Of a stretch of 64,000 nt of DNA, positions 11,182-20,504 are shown in pieces. The stretch is from Geosiphon pyriformis. Lineage: Eukaryota > Glomeromycota > Glomeromycetes > Archaeosporales > Geosiphonaceae. Both the position numbers and the translations under genes were made by a program. The notes beneath the pieces are model-generated. The model was not told the origin of the DNA. It searched no databases and saw only the letters and a program-made list of their open reading frames with translations. The stretch is taken from assembly GCA_016748015.1 (NCBI GenBank), contig JAAOMT010000283.1, forward strand, positions 325,322 through 389,321, given 5' to 3'. Within the stretch, counting starts at the first letter, position 1, and every line of letters begins with the position of its first letter.

Positions 11182-13001
11182 GTATCTTCTTCTTTTTTTT
11201 TATGCAGGGTTGGACATTTTGAGACCAAATGTCCCATCTGATAACAGAAGTGGTACTCTTTAGCATCAGTAGGCACCCAGTGGACCAGTGTGTCACCAAT
11301 TACCAAGGGCTTTTTGGTGGCATTGTTGCAGCTAGCTTTACTGTTAAATCTTATATAAGCACAGCCCATCCTTGTATAATTTTTGCTAGTTTTTGGAATG
11401 AAGCAAGATCAGGCTTTGATTTGATCCAGAGTGGTGCTCAAGTAGTGAGCAGTACAGTTTTGTGGTAGGCCCACCAATTTAGCTTCCCAGGCTTTTCTCT
11501 GCTTAATGATCTTTTGAGTTCCAATCATTGGGTAAATTCTGACTACATCTTTTCTGACCATGGTCAACCATTGGTTTACAGCTCTGGTTGTTGTTATATT
11601 CAATCACTGCTGATTGCCATTTGCCAGCTACTTTGATTTGGATTTTTTTGACTTTTCCAAATTTTTTTATGGCAGCTCTCACCTCTTTGTCTGAGATGCC
11701 CAAGGGGATATCTCTTACCAGGACTTTTCTTTGACCAGCCATTTGGTTGTTGACACCATCAGTAGCCATCAAAAATGATTCTATTTCTTTATTTGCCAGG
11801 ATTTCTCTGGCTTGGTCTCTTCCAGCCACTTGGGAAAAATCAACTCTGATTTCTTGGTTTCTAGTTATTACAGCTCCCAAGAGGTAACTAACATCTTCCA
11901 AGAGATTATAAATCCACCCCACTTTCTTTTCCATGATTTTTTTTGGTATGTCCAATGCTTGCACAAAAAGTACATGCCTCTTGGTCCCATGGACTACTGT
12001 TCTTCAGCCTTTTTCATGGTTTGCTTCCACAAGCATGGGTTTTTTGCCAAGTAATTTACTACTGTATTGTTCTGGACTTGGACTAGCCATTCTGCTTGAT
12101 AGGCTTAATTCAGAGTCTTTTATGTCTTCTACAGCATTATTCAGATTAGACTTATCTTTGTTTGTGTCAAATGGATTGTCCATTTGCTTTTTATTCTCTA
12201 TCACAAAATTTCTTCTGTTGATCTTGTCCAAAATATCAGAATTGCATTTTCTCAAAGCCACTTCTATTTGTGCAGCTCTTTCCCTGTCTTCTTTAGGTGT
12301 TTTGGATGGTTTATCTATTTTTCTCAGGGACTTTAAGACTCCCTTTTCACTAGTCTAAGCTTCTATTTGAAATTTGTTGCTGTTTCCACTTTTGTTAAAC
12401 ATTAGTTGCAAGACAAAGCTATTGGTTTAAACAGATGTGTTTTTAGGTAGGTCTTCTTTAGTTATTTGATTGAATTTCTCAGTTAGCCCTTTTACACTAA
12501 TTCTTTCAATGTGTCTGTATTTTTTGTTGGCCTTTTTCTCTAATCTGTTAGCTGTTATTGGAGAAAAGTCTGTCACTCTCCTATGTAGAGCTGTTTTTTT
12601 CGATGTGTTGGCTATTCTAAAGGGTGTATTGTCTCCACTACTTGTGTTCACACTTCCAAATAGTCTATTGGTAGTTTCAAATCTAAATGGAAGTGTAATA
12701 GGTCTTGTAGTTTCTACAGTTGTTGAATTCCATGGATTAGTGTTAATGTTTTCTCTTTCAACAGTGGAAGTTATGTTTCCCTCTACTTGGTATTCACTGT
12801 CAATAGTCTCTACACTTGTACTTCTTTGCCTGACTGGTGTCACTTTACTGTTAACATTGTTATTAGACACTTTTAAGTCTGTTGTGATAATAATAATAAT
12901 TTATTATAATTAAAGGTTTCTTTGCAAAAACTTATTTTTCAAATTTGAGGCATAGTAAATTGTGTGGTAGCAGTCAAAGAGAGAAAAAAAGTTTTTTTTT
13001 T
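11182..13001 (-). mobile_element. C1: LINE-type element, ORF1 region, with the G1 LTR in its 3' side
   Basis: Minus-strand sequence matches C2 (39029-41255) and C3 (63026-64000). The 5' end lies at right: an A-tract then AACTTTTTTTCTCTCTTTGACTG in minus sense, followed by a 5' UTR of about 120 nt. It sits inside ORF3 of G2. The left side is cut by the G1 3' LTR, which suggests that G1 jumped into C1. Only ORF1-type coding is seen. Confidence 0.75.
11187..12870 (-). pseudogene. C1 ORF1: RRM-like and CCHC nucleic-acid-binding protein
   Basis: LINE ORF1 proteins bind element RNA. The frame starts MSNNNVNSKV at 12870 and runs in pieces (12427-12870, 12004-12261, 11503-11964, 11187-11369). An N-terminal Ser/Thr/Lys-rich region precedes an RRM-like domain (VLVRDIPLGISDKEV, AGKWQSAVIEY) near 11640-11740, then WLTMVRKDVVRIYP and AKLVGLPQNCTA. 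A zinc knuckle follows (HFCYQMGHLVSKC near 11230); its first Cys, present in C2, is lost here. Stops and a frameshift near 11600 break it. The core is clearly homologous to the L protein. Confidence 0.75.
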
Positions 13002-13615
13002 GTGGTTAGGGTATATAATACTTGAGGCAAAATGAGTTTTGTATTCAAGAAACCAAATCTTTGTATTAGAGTTTTGGCTCTTTTAAAAATAGTTAAAACT
13101 CTTAAGACATCTAACCTTATAATACCCAAAATTTTTGTCTGTATCTCTGAAGCTGTTTTTTTCATGAGTTTCATATTCTCTATGATTTTTCTAAAGTGAC
13201 CATAGAGTTCTAATTGCCTTCTATATGACAAGTTTTTGTCTATGGTTAAGATTTTTTAGAGTGTTTTTCCAATTGTGCTGGAAGGTGGGAGTATAGCTAC
13301 TATTATACTTTCCAACAGATATTTATTCATTTTGCTACCAATTCTTTCTCTTCTGGTAGTAGTTTTCTTTAGTCTAATAACAGTATGTGTTCCACTGTTA
13401 TCGGTTATGGTGGTTTGTTTTCCAATGGTCAGAATAGCATTTAGATAGTTTTTGATCCAATACTCATGAAGAGTATAGAAGGCATTTTGAATGTTTTGAT
13501 CCAAAAAATAATTGTTCATGTCAATTGAAGATACCTCTGTTTTGGGAATGGTGCATTTATTTATACTTGATTTTTGTTGATCATTTGGGTCAGTATTACC
13601 ACAACAGACAGCCAA
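13002..13615 (-). pseudogene. G2 ORF3, C-terminus removed by C1
   Basis: Same unrecognised family as the intact G3 ORF3. The N-terminal half is open (13256-13615: CCGNTDPNDQQKSSINKC, MNNYFLDQN, RERIGSKMNKY). A stop near 13256 (CAA to TAA after IGKTL) separates it from the next piece (NLSYRRQLELYGHF to about 13010). The last 60 or so residues and the LTR are absent because C1 begins there. Confidence 0.7.
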
Positions 13616-14930
13616 TCAGATTATTTATGATATTTCTTAAGTCATGTACTATAAACAGGGCGATCATTGAAGATTGTTCTGGATTGATCTTGAAGAATAT
13701 AAGAACCATTGTTCAAAACTTTGTTGACTATAAAAAATCCTTTCCACTTGCTAAAAAATTTATCATCATAAACATTGTCTTTATCAAAATAGTATTCTAG
13801 TACCAAGTTACCAACACTTAAAGAAAGTGTTTTATAGGTTTTCTTTCTTTTAAGCTTTTCTTGGAACTGTTTTAACTTTTTAAAAGCAATTATTTATGCT
13901 TCTACCAAGGAGTCAAAAATGGTACCAAGTCTTTTTTGCAAAATGTCTTTGTAATTTTCTATTGTGATTTCTTTAAAGGGTATTGTTTCAATATCAGTTT
14001 CTATTAGTAGTGTTGCCATGCATCCATAGAGCAGATAAAAAGGTTCATAACTTGTTATGTCATGATTCACAGTTCTATAAGCAAACAAAGCTGAAGTCAG
14101 TACTTTGTTCCATAAGTTTGTTTCTTCACTGGTTTTGGCTAGAGTTTCACATAGTGTTTTATTGAAACGTTTCACTAGGCCATTTGTTTGGGGGTGATAA
14201 GGGGAGGAAAGTTTATAATGTATTCCCATTTTTCTACAAAGTTCTTCAACCAGTGTACTGAGAAAAGCTCTTCCTCTATCAGATAAAAGTTCTTTGGGGC
14301 AGCCATGATGGCAGATGATATCTTCATAAATGAAATTGGCTATTGAGACTGCTGTTTGGTCTGGGGTGGCTCTTGCTTCTACTCACTTTGTAAGATAGTT
14401 GGTAGCTGTGATAATATATCTGTTGCTATCAGGAGTTATTGTTAAAAGTCTAACAACATCTATACCAATTCTGTCAAATGGTTGACTAATAGAGATTGGA
14501 TGGATATCTTCTTTGCAATTGGGTTTGCCTCTTCTTTGGCAGATGTTACAGGTTTTGATGTATTCAGCAATGTCTTTTCTCAAGGTAGGCCAATAATAGT
14601 GAGCTAAAGTTTTCTGAATTGTTTTTGTTTTTCCAAAGTGTCTAGCTAATGGGTCAATGTGCATGTTGTATATTACAATTTCTCTTTCTTCAAATCTGAT
14701 GACTCTCTGGGGGCGGTCAGGGTCTTTTCTATTTCTTTTATATAGCTGGTTCTGGTGAATCAAATAGAAATTTGATTGTTTGTGCAAATGTTTTCTTTGC
14801 TGTCGAGTGTATTCCAGTGAGTATTGTTCTTTACCCAAAAATTCCATTAAGGCAGAGTAATTGTCTAAGTCTATTATCATGTTTGTTTGTAAAGAAGTTA
14901 CTAATAATTAAGTTGGTTTGGTTTGAGAAA
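13560..14930 (-). pseudogene. G2 integrase
   Basis: The piece 14383-14880 holds the H2C2 module (MHIDPLARHFG, TCNICQRRG) and the first core Asp (GIDVVR). A TGG-to-TGA stop follows YLTK. LSDRGRAF and then 13894-14229 (HPQTNGLVKRFNKT, with the core Glu changed to Lys; FAYRTVNHDITSYEPFYLLYG) complete the core. A TAA stands after SLVEA at 13897. All parts are recognisable but it cannot make a whole protein. Confidence 0.85.
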
Positions 14931-14941
14931 TTGTACTATCA

Positions 14942-15496
14942 CTAGATGGTAAGTCTAGAGAAAGCATCAGCATTTTGATGATTTGCTCCTTTGTGGTGTT
15001 GAATATTATAGTCAAATTCATCCAAGTAGAGTATCCACCAAGTTATTTGTTTGTGTTCCAGCTTCTTTTTATTGCACAGCCAAACCAAGGCTTGATGATC
15101 TGTTACCATTAAAAATTTTGCACCAAGAAGATATTGATCCCAGTAGTTAGTAGTCAAAACTACTGCTAAACATTCTTGTTCAGTAACTGAATAGTTCTTT
15201 TCTGCTGGTGTGAGAGATCTACTGGCATATGCTATGGCATGTTCTCTGCCATTTTCATTTTTCTGTGAAAGGACAGCACCAAGTCTATAGCCAAATGTAT
15301 CAGTGTGGAAGATAAAAGGTTGGTCCAAATCAGGTTGTTTGAGAATTGGTTCAGTAACAAGTTTTTCCTTCAGAATTTTAAAAGTTTTTTGTTGATGAGT
15401 GCTCCAGTGGTAATTGACATTTTTCCTGAGTAGCTGATTGAGAAGAAAGGCAATTTTGGAGAAATTCTTAATAAATTTGTGATAGTAAGAGGCCAA
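14942..15496 (-). pseudogene. G2 RT connection and RNase H
   Basis: A 184-codon frame covers the RT tail and RNase H: SYYHKFIKNFSKIAFLLNQLL, then FHTDTFGYRLG (catalytic Asp), TEQECLAVV (Glu), TDHQALVWLCNKKK and NHQNADAFSRL (Asp). The four acidic residues are present, so the fold looks complete. It is separated from RT by a TAA near 15547. Confidence 0.85.
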
Positions 15497-15544
15497 ACCA
15501 AAGAAAGAGTGTAGTTCAGAAACATTTATTGGTTGTCTAATGTT

Positions 15545-15985
15545 TTAAACTTTTTTAACTTTAGCTGAGTCAGGGAAGATTCCATCTTTTGTAATAAAAT
15601 GACCAAGAAATTGAATGGATTGGCATCCAAAAAAAGATTTAATTGGGTTGATCTTAAGGCCAGCATTTTTTAGCAGGTCAAAAACCTTCTGTAAATGTTC
15701 AAGGTGTTTATCCCAGGTTTTTGAATATACTATTATGTCGTCCAAGTAAACCAGAACAAAGTTTTTTTTTACAGATTCAAACACTTTATTCATTAGGCAT
15801 TGAAAGGTGGGAGAAGCATTGGTGAGACCAAAAGGCATGACTGTGAATTCATAGGTGCCATACTTGGTAATAAAGGCAGTTTTCTTTCTGCTTTCTGGAT
15901 CCATCTCTACTTGCCAAAATTCAGCAGTTAAATCAATGGTTGAGAAGAAAGCATTGCATCAATTTTGGGAAGTGGATACATGTCT
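15545..15985 (-). pseudogene. G2 reverse transcriptase palm, truncated at L3
   Basis: The open piece 15545-15904 holds MPFGLTNASPTFQ and VYLDDIIVYS (YxDD intact). Upstream, a deletion of about 20 bp near 15950 removes the AMLDKFNGA motif, and the block with the first catalytic Asp is frameshifted. The frame meets the L3 poly(T) side at 15985, exactly where L5 sits in G5. Confidence 0.85.
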
Positions 15986-16245
15986 TTTTTTTTTGTTAAC
16001 GTGTAGCCATGCCGGTTATTTATTAGTTATTCCACAGTAATGTGGCAGTTTCATAAAGCCAGCTCACCCAATATTACATATTACAAGATGCAGCTAACCA
16101 CAAGTGGAAAGCCCTAACTACACACTAGTACTACCTTTGCTATCTTACCCATAATGCATACAAGTTTGTGACTACTCTTAACAAGACTGCTCATCCACTT
16201 AGCAGTCTGATCTGGATCGGACTTGATATTAAAGGATTGAACCTC

Positions 16246-16308
16246 TCATAACTCCATCATCACATCAAATATATCATCATAGACTGAAAAATCTTTAGCA
16301 TCACCATT

Positions 16309-16340
<32 letters not shown>

Positions 16341-18366
16341 TGTCTTTATTATCAGATATGTTATATTGTACCTTCCTACTTCTCAACTTGAGGGCCTCCA
16401 CTTCCTTTTGCAGCACAGAAGCCACAGCACAAACAGCCTTAATTTGGTTTCCCAATCCAATCACACTTTTCTTCATTGCCTCAGCCATAACTGGTGGAGT
16501 AGACAATAACGTAGTAACTAATGCAACCAAAGAACCCACAGGCTCAACTATAGATTTAATCAACAAAGACAGTTCACTAAGTTGGGTTTCCAGAGAAGCC
16601 AATCTAGAATTAACAGCAACATCTAAACCAGAAAAGGCAACCAGCAACAGCGGCACCACAATCTTGGGGGAGGTACTGAAAGCCAGACCCGTATCAGCAG
16701 CAGCAGCAACAGGAGGAACCACAGAAGTGGCAGCTTTGGCATAAGATTTAGCTCCAACGTGGGATGACTTGAAAATGATGGGACCACCAGCATAATTAGA
16801 AGAGAGTTTGGGAGAGAGAGGTGGCAACACCTTGCAGTCCACAGCCAAATGATCTAAACTTTGACATCTATAGCAGCGACGACATCCAAGAGTTTCCCAC
16901 CAGATGCAGCAGCCACGTAAGGTACTGGTTTTTGAAACAGCAGCATTCAAAGATTCCAAGGAACCAAAAATCACTACTGCAAAGTGTTGACGTCGATAGG
17001 AATCAGGGGAGTGGGGAATGAAACACGTACAGCCACCAACTTGGGAGACCAGATCACTTATCTCAAAAGCAGTGCAGCCAAATGGAAAATTAACCAGCTT
17101 AGCTTTGAAAGCATCTCTTGAAGAAATAATTTCCTTTTGGTTGGCAATGGGAAGAATCCTAACACTATTTTTTCTGACCAACACAGACCAGTTAGAGAGA
17201 GCAGCAGCAGCAGAAGAAGTGTCCTTAAAGTTAACCACAGCATATTGCCATAAGCCAGCAGGCTTCAATTTAACAGAAGTGACAACACCAAAAATGCCAA
17301 GAGCAGATTTGATGTCATCAGAAGAGGCACCCAAGGGTACATTGCGCAGTGCAACTGACAAAGAAGGAGAAGAAACAGAGGCCACTCCTGAAGACCGTGC
17401 AATCTTAAGAGTGGTCAAAAAAACCTCATCACCAATGGCCACCTTGGTAGCACCATTTAGACACTCCTGAGATGCAAATTCCACACAGAACAACTTGACA
17501 GCATCTTGTGAAACCGATTTAAGCCCAATACAACCAGGCAGCAACTGAAACAAAGAACTAAGCAAAGCCATCTTGATCTTAAACATAGCACTAGGTACAA
17601 GATTGGAGGCCACCCAACCAGAGAATCTTTGATGTCCATTCACATTCACCCAAGCACCAGCATCAGATGCACCAGAAACTGGGAGGGGAACAGTTGATTC
17701 CATTTCCATCTGATCAGCCCAATCTTTGAGATCATCTGGATCAATGGACTGTTTTGCTACTGGGATTGGCGATGATCTGCCAGAGAGTACCACATCAGGC
17801 AACACAGCCAGTGGTTGATCTTGGCCCATCTTGGGAGATGTGCCGCTGCTGTTGCCATCCATATCAGGAATAGGGCTGGCTGCTGCTGTGGAGATCTTAC
17901 TAAAGATCTCATCTGGAACCACAAAGGGGTTTGGTGTGACCATAGTAGTTGCAACTATCTGCTGCTGTTTTTTGGAATTTTTTGCTTTTGCAGCCATTTG
18001 TGAAGCAGTAGTAGTAGAAGTAGTAGTAGTGGGAGTGGTAAAAGCAGGAAAGACCAATTTGTTGACTGGTTTGTTATTAAAAATCTTTGGGCTCTTTGAA
18101 GTGGTAGAGACAACACTAGGACTAACCCGAGTGTGCCTTTTTGAAGGGACTTTGACTGGAGAAGAACTTCCAGCCAAAGGAGAAAAAAATGAACCAGAAG
18201 CTGCTAAAGACAGCTTATTACTATTATTTTTTAAAGGAAATGTTGCCAGAATGTTTTGTCTAGCTGCTTCAATAACAGAGAGACCCTCTTGTGTTGAAAC
18301 TTTATTAGTTAGTATAGGAAAAGTAACGTTTGCAACTTTTTTACTCTTAACTCTATTCGTGGTCAT
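16246..18366 (-). CDS. L3 ORF1-like RNA-binding protein (two RRM-like domains, CCHC knuckle)
   Basis: Intact 706-codon frame. I chose the ATG at 18366 (MTTNRVKSKK) because it is conserved in all full copies and lies about 25 nt from the element 5' end; 19 extra upstream codons come from the junction. Residues about 1-280 are Ser/Thr/Pro/Lys-rich with a Thr run. A first RRM-like domain (VALRNVPLGASSDDI, AGLWQYAVVNFKD) lies near 350-410 and a second (FGCTAFEISDLV, HFAVVIFGSLESL) near 440-510. The knuckle CYRCQSLDHLAVDC lies near 525, a Leu-rich coiled coil near 590-670, then a run of about 10 Asp and KDFSVYDDIFD. It likely binds element RNA, like LINE ORF1. It has no endonuclease or RT. TGA ends it where L4 and L5 continue about 50 residues. 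Confidence 0.88.
16308..16338 (-). repeat. GAT trinucleotide run coding poly-Asp in L3
   Basis: A (GAT)n run in minus sense codes the acidic stretch near the ORF C-terminus. Its length differs between copies: compare L4 near 27025-27056, L5 at 31881-31914 and L11 at 56455-56505. Confidence 0.85.
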
Positions 18367-18395
18367 GAAATTTAGGAGAGAAAGAGTTGTTTTTT

Positions 18396-18679
18396 CCTCA
18401 CAAATGCTTCTCCCATCTTTCAACGCTTAATGGACAAAGTATTTGAATCAGTAAAAGAAAACTTTGTTCTAGTCTACTTGGATGACATAATGATATACTC
18501 AAAAACCTGGGATGAACACCTTGAACATTTGCAAAAAGTTTTTGACCTCCTTAGAAATGCTGGCCTCAAGATCAATTCAATCAAATCATTTTTTGGATGT
18601 CAATCCACCCAGTTCCTTGGCTATCTTATTATAAAAAATGGAATCTTCCCTGATCCAGCCAAGATTGAAAAAGTTTAAA
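18396..18679 (+). pseudogene. G3 reverse transcriptase, C-terminal palm fragment
   Basis: It opens at NASPIFQRLMDKVFESVKEN and holds VYLDDIMIYS with the YxDD site, then LEHLQKVFDLLRNAGLKI and FLGYLIIKNG. The finger region and first catalytic Asp are absent because the element is cut at the L3 junction. A CAA-to-TAA change at 18677-18679 separates it from the RNase H frame. Confidence 0.88.
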
Positions 18680-19284
18680 ACATTAGACAACCAATGAATG
18701 TTCATGAACTATGCTCTTTTCTTGGTTTGGCCTCTTATTATCACAAGTTTGTTAAGGATTTCTCCAAAATCGCTGCTCCTCTCAATCAGCTACTTAGGAA
18801 AAACATCAATTATCACTGGGGCACTCATCAACAAAAAGCATTTGAAATTCTGAAAGAAAAACTGGTTACAGAATCCATCCTCATGCAACCTAATCTGGAT
18901 CAACCTTTTATCCTCCATACTGATACATCTGGCTATGGACTTGGTGCTGTTCTTTTCCAGAAAGATGAAGATGGCAGGGAACATGCCATAGCATATGCCA
19001 GTAGAACTCTCACACCAGCAGAAAGGAACTACTCAGTCACTGAGCAAGAATGCTTAGCAGTAGTTTGGGCTACCAGCTACTGGGACAAATATCTTAAGGG
19101 TGTAAAATTTTTGGTGGTAACAGATCACCAAGCTTTGGTTTGGCTACACAACAAAAAAAACCTGGAACATAAACGGATAACTCACTGGATACTCCACTTG
19201 GATGAATTTGACTATGACATTCAACACTGCAAAGGAGCTAATCATCAAAATGCCGACGCTCTCTCCAGACTTACCATCCAGTGA
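18680..19284 (+). CDS. G3 RT connection plus RNase H domain
   Basis: An open frame of about 200 codons, closed by the TGA at 19282-19284 that follows RLTIQ. The first Met is at 18694 (MNVHELCSFLGLASYYHKF). All RNase H landmarks are intact: LHTDTSGYGLGAVL (Asp), TEQECLAVVWA (Glu), VTDHQALVWL (Asp) and NHQNADALSRL (Asp). It is a domain of the Pol polyprotein rather than a separate gene, cut off upstream by a TAA and downstream by the assembly gap, so function is unlikely. It is the cleanest RNase H copy here. Confidence 0.85.
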
Positions 19285-19321
19285 TAGTAAAACCCTCTCA
19301 AACCAAACCAACTTAATTATT

Positions 19322-19371
19322 NNNNNNNNNNNNNNNNNNNNNNNNNNNNNNNNNNNNNNNNNNNNNNNNNN
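19322..19371. other. Assembly gap (50 N)
   Basis: Fifty Ns interrupt G3 between RNase H and integrase. The integrase N-terminus (zinc module and first core residues, about 0.6-0.7 kb in other copies) is missing around here. The fixed round length suggests a scaffold gap of unknown true size. Confidence 0.97.
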
Positions 19372-19787
19372 GTGACATTATCACACAAATAGAATTGAGA
19401 AACTCACGAAAGACTGATTGCAATTAAAGCGGGATATCAGCAATTAAATATAACAAAAAAACCATCCCATAACATTTGGGGAACCCTATGAGGAAAGAAA
19501 ATCAAAAAAGAAATAATAATTAGCAATAATTCATTGCTAAAAAGGAAAAAACAAAAGTGGCAACAAAAACCCCTAATCTTACTGTTCTTGAATTCTGCCG
19601 TGCTATTTACACACAAAATCAAAGTGATCTTGGATTACCAGAAGGGTGTTGTCCAGCAGAATCTGCCCTCACTTATTATATCAATGCCAGAATAAATTAT
19701 CATATAGGAAAGAAAGAAGAACCACACGACGCAAAACTTGGATTGTATAGAGAATTATCACAATACACTACAAAAGAAGTAGCAGTA
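19372..19787. other. Foreign segment between gap and adapter (probable chimera)
   Basis: These 416 bp match none of the G, L, C or T sequences in the window. A plus-strand frame from about 19557 reads KTPNLTVLEFCRAIYTQNQS, then GLPEGCCPAESALTYYINAR and LGLYRELSQYTTKEVAV. It starts at GTG with no in-frame ATG, and its last codons run into the adapter. It looks like part of a real exon from elsewhere in this genome or from another organism. I do not recognise the protein. The upstream 180 bp are AT-rich with no long frame. Confidence 0.75.
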
Positions 19788-19806
19788 AGATGTGTATAAG
19801 AGACAG
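19788..19806 (+). other. Tn5/Nextera mosaic-end adapter sequence left in the assembly
   Basis: AGATGTGTATAAGAGACAG is an exact 19/19 match to the hyperactive Tn5 mosaic end used in tagmentation libraries. It joins directly to integrase sequence (GTATACTGGTTGAAGAAC). This is an artefact and not biology. Confidence 0.96.
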
Positions 19807-20504
19807 GTATACTGGTTGAAGAACTTTGCAGAAAAATGGGAATACATTATAAACTCTCTTCCCCTTATCACCCCCAAACAAATGGTCTAGTGGAACGTTT
19901 CAATAGAACACTATGTGAAACCCTAGCCAAAACCAGTGAAGAAACCAACCTATGGGACAAAGTATTGCCTTCAGCTTTGTTCACCTACAGAACTGTGAAT
20001 CATGACATAACAAGTTATGAACCCTTTTATCTGCTCTATGGACGAATGGCAACTCTACCAATAGAAACAGATATAGAAACAATATCTTTTGAAGAAATAA
20101 CAATAGGAGATTACAAGGACATTTTGCAAAGAAGACTTGGTACCATTCTTGACTCATTGGTAGAAGCATAGATAATTGCCTTTGAAAAGATAAAACAGTT
20201 CCAAGAGAAGCTCAAAAAGAAAAAGACCTATAAAACACTTTCCTTAAGTGTTGGTGACTTAGTTTTGGAATACCGTTCAGACAGAGACAATCTCTATGGT
20301 AATAAATTCTCCAGCCGCTGGAAAGAACCTTTTATAGTCAACAAAGTTTTGAAAAATGGTTCATATATCCTACAAGATCAATATGGAACAATATTTAGTG
20401 ATCACCCTGTTCATGGCACACAACTCAAAAAATATCACAAACGACCTGATTGGTTATCTGTTGTGGTAATACTGACCCAAATGATCAGCAAAAATCAGAT
20501 ATAA
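19807..20504 (+). pseudogene. G3 integrase, C-terminal half
   Basis: It begins at TLVEELCRKMGIHYKLSSPY. The conserved HPQTNGLVERFNRT holds the core Glu, followed by FTYRTVNHDITSYEPFYLLYG. A TAG stands after SLVEA (20169-20171), where G8 has CAA. The tail frame 20265-20504 (FSSRWKEPFIVNKVLKNGSY, HGTQLKKYHKRPDWL) closes Pol with TAA and overlaps ORF3. The zinc module and first two core Asp are lost in the gap and chimera. Confidence 0.87.

Larger units (their letters stand above)
13002..15985 (-). mobile_element. G2: 3' part of a Ty3-like element (RT to ORF3)
   Basis: Read on the minus strand it begins in RT beside L3 (15985) and runs through RNase H and integrase into ORF3, where it is cut by C1 at about 13002. 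Orientation and content make it the natural continuation of G4 (gag and protease, 21850-24657). G3 and L3 now lie between them. The stretch joining protease to RT is missing. Confidence 0.8.
15986..18395 (-). mobile_element. L3: ORF1-only retroelement with the only uninterrupted main ORF
   Basis: Minus orientation: poly(T) (15986-15994) and GTTAAC at left, the 5' motif AACTCTTTCTCTCC near 18385 at right. The left flank (GTGGATACATGTCT) is the L5 insertion point, but the right flank is plus-strand RT of G3, so the target duplication is missing and the right junction is rearranged. About 260 bp of 3' region follow the stop codon. Confidence 0.92.

Noticed and set aside
11182-13001. C1 protein as a host RNA-binding gene
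   Set aside because: Three copies with a common 5' end lie inside or beside transposons and are full of stops; LINE ORF1 is the better explanation.
16340-16744. Open frames antisense to L ORFs (also 17831-18430, 24985-25530, 33385-33681, 44553-44957)
   Set aside because: They mirror the low-complexity Thr/Lys, coiled-coil and acidic codons of the L ORF on the other strand. They recur in every L copy only because the sense strand is repeated.
19557-19799. 80-codon frame as a gene of this locus
   Set aside because: It begins at GTG, its last residues are translated adapter, and it lies in a chimeric segment next to a gap.
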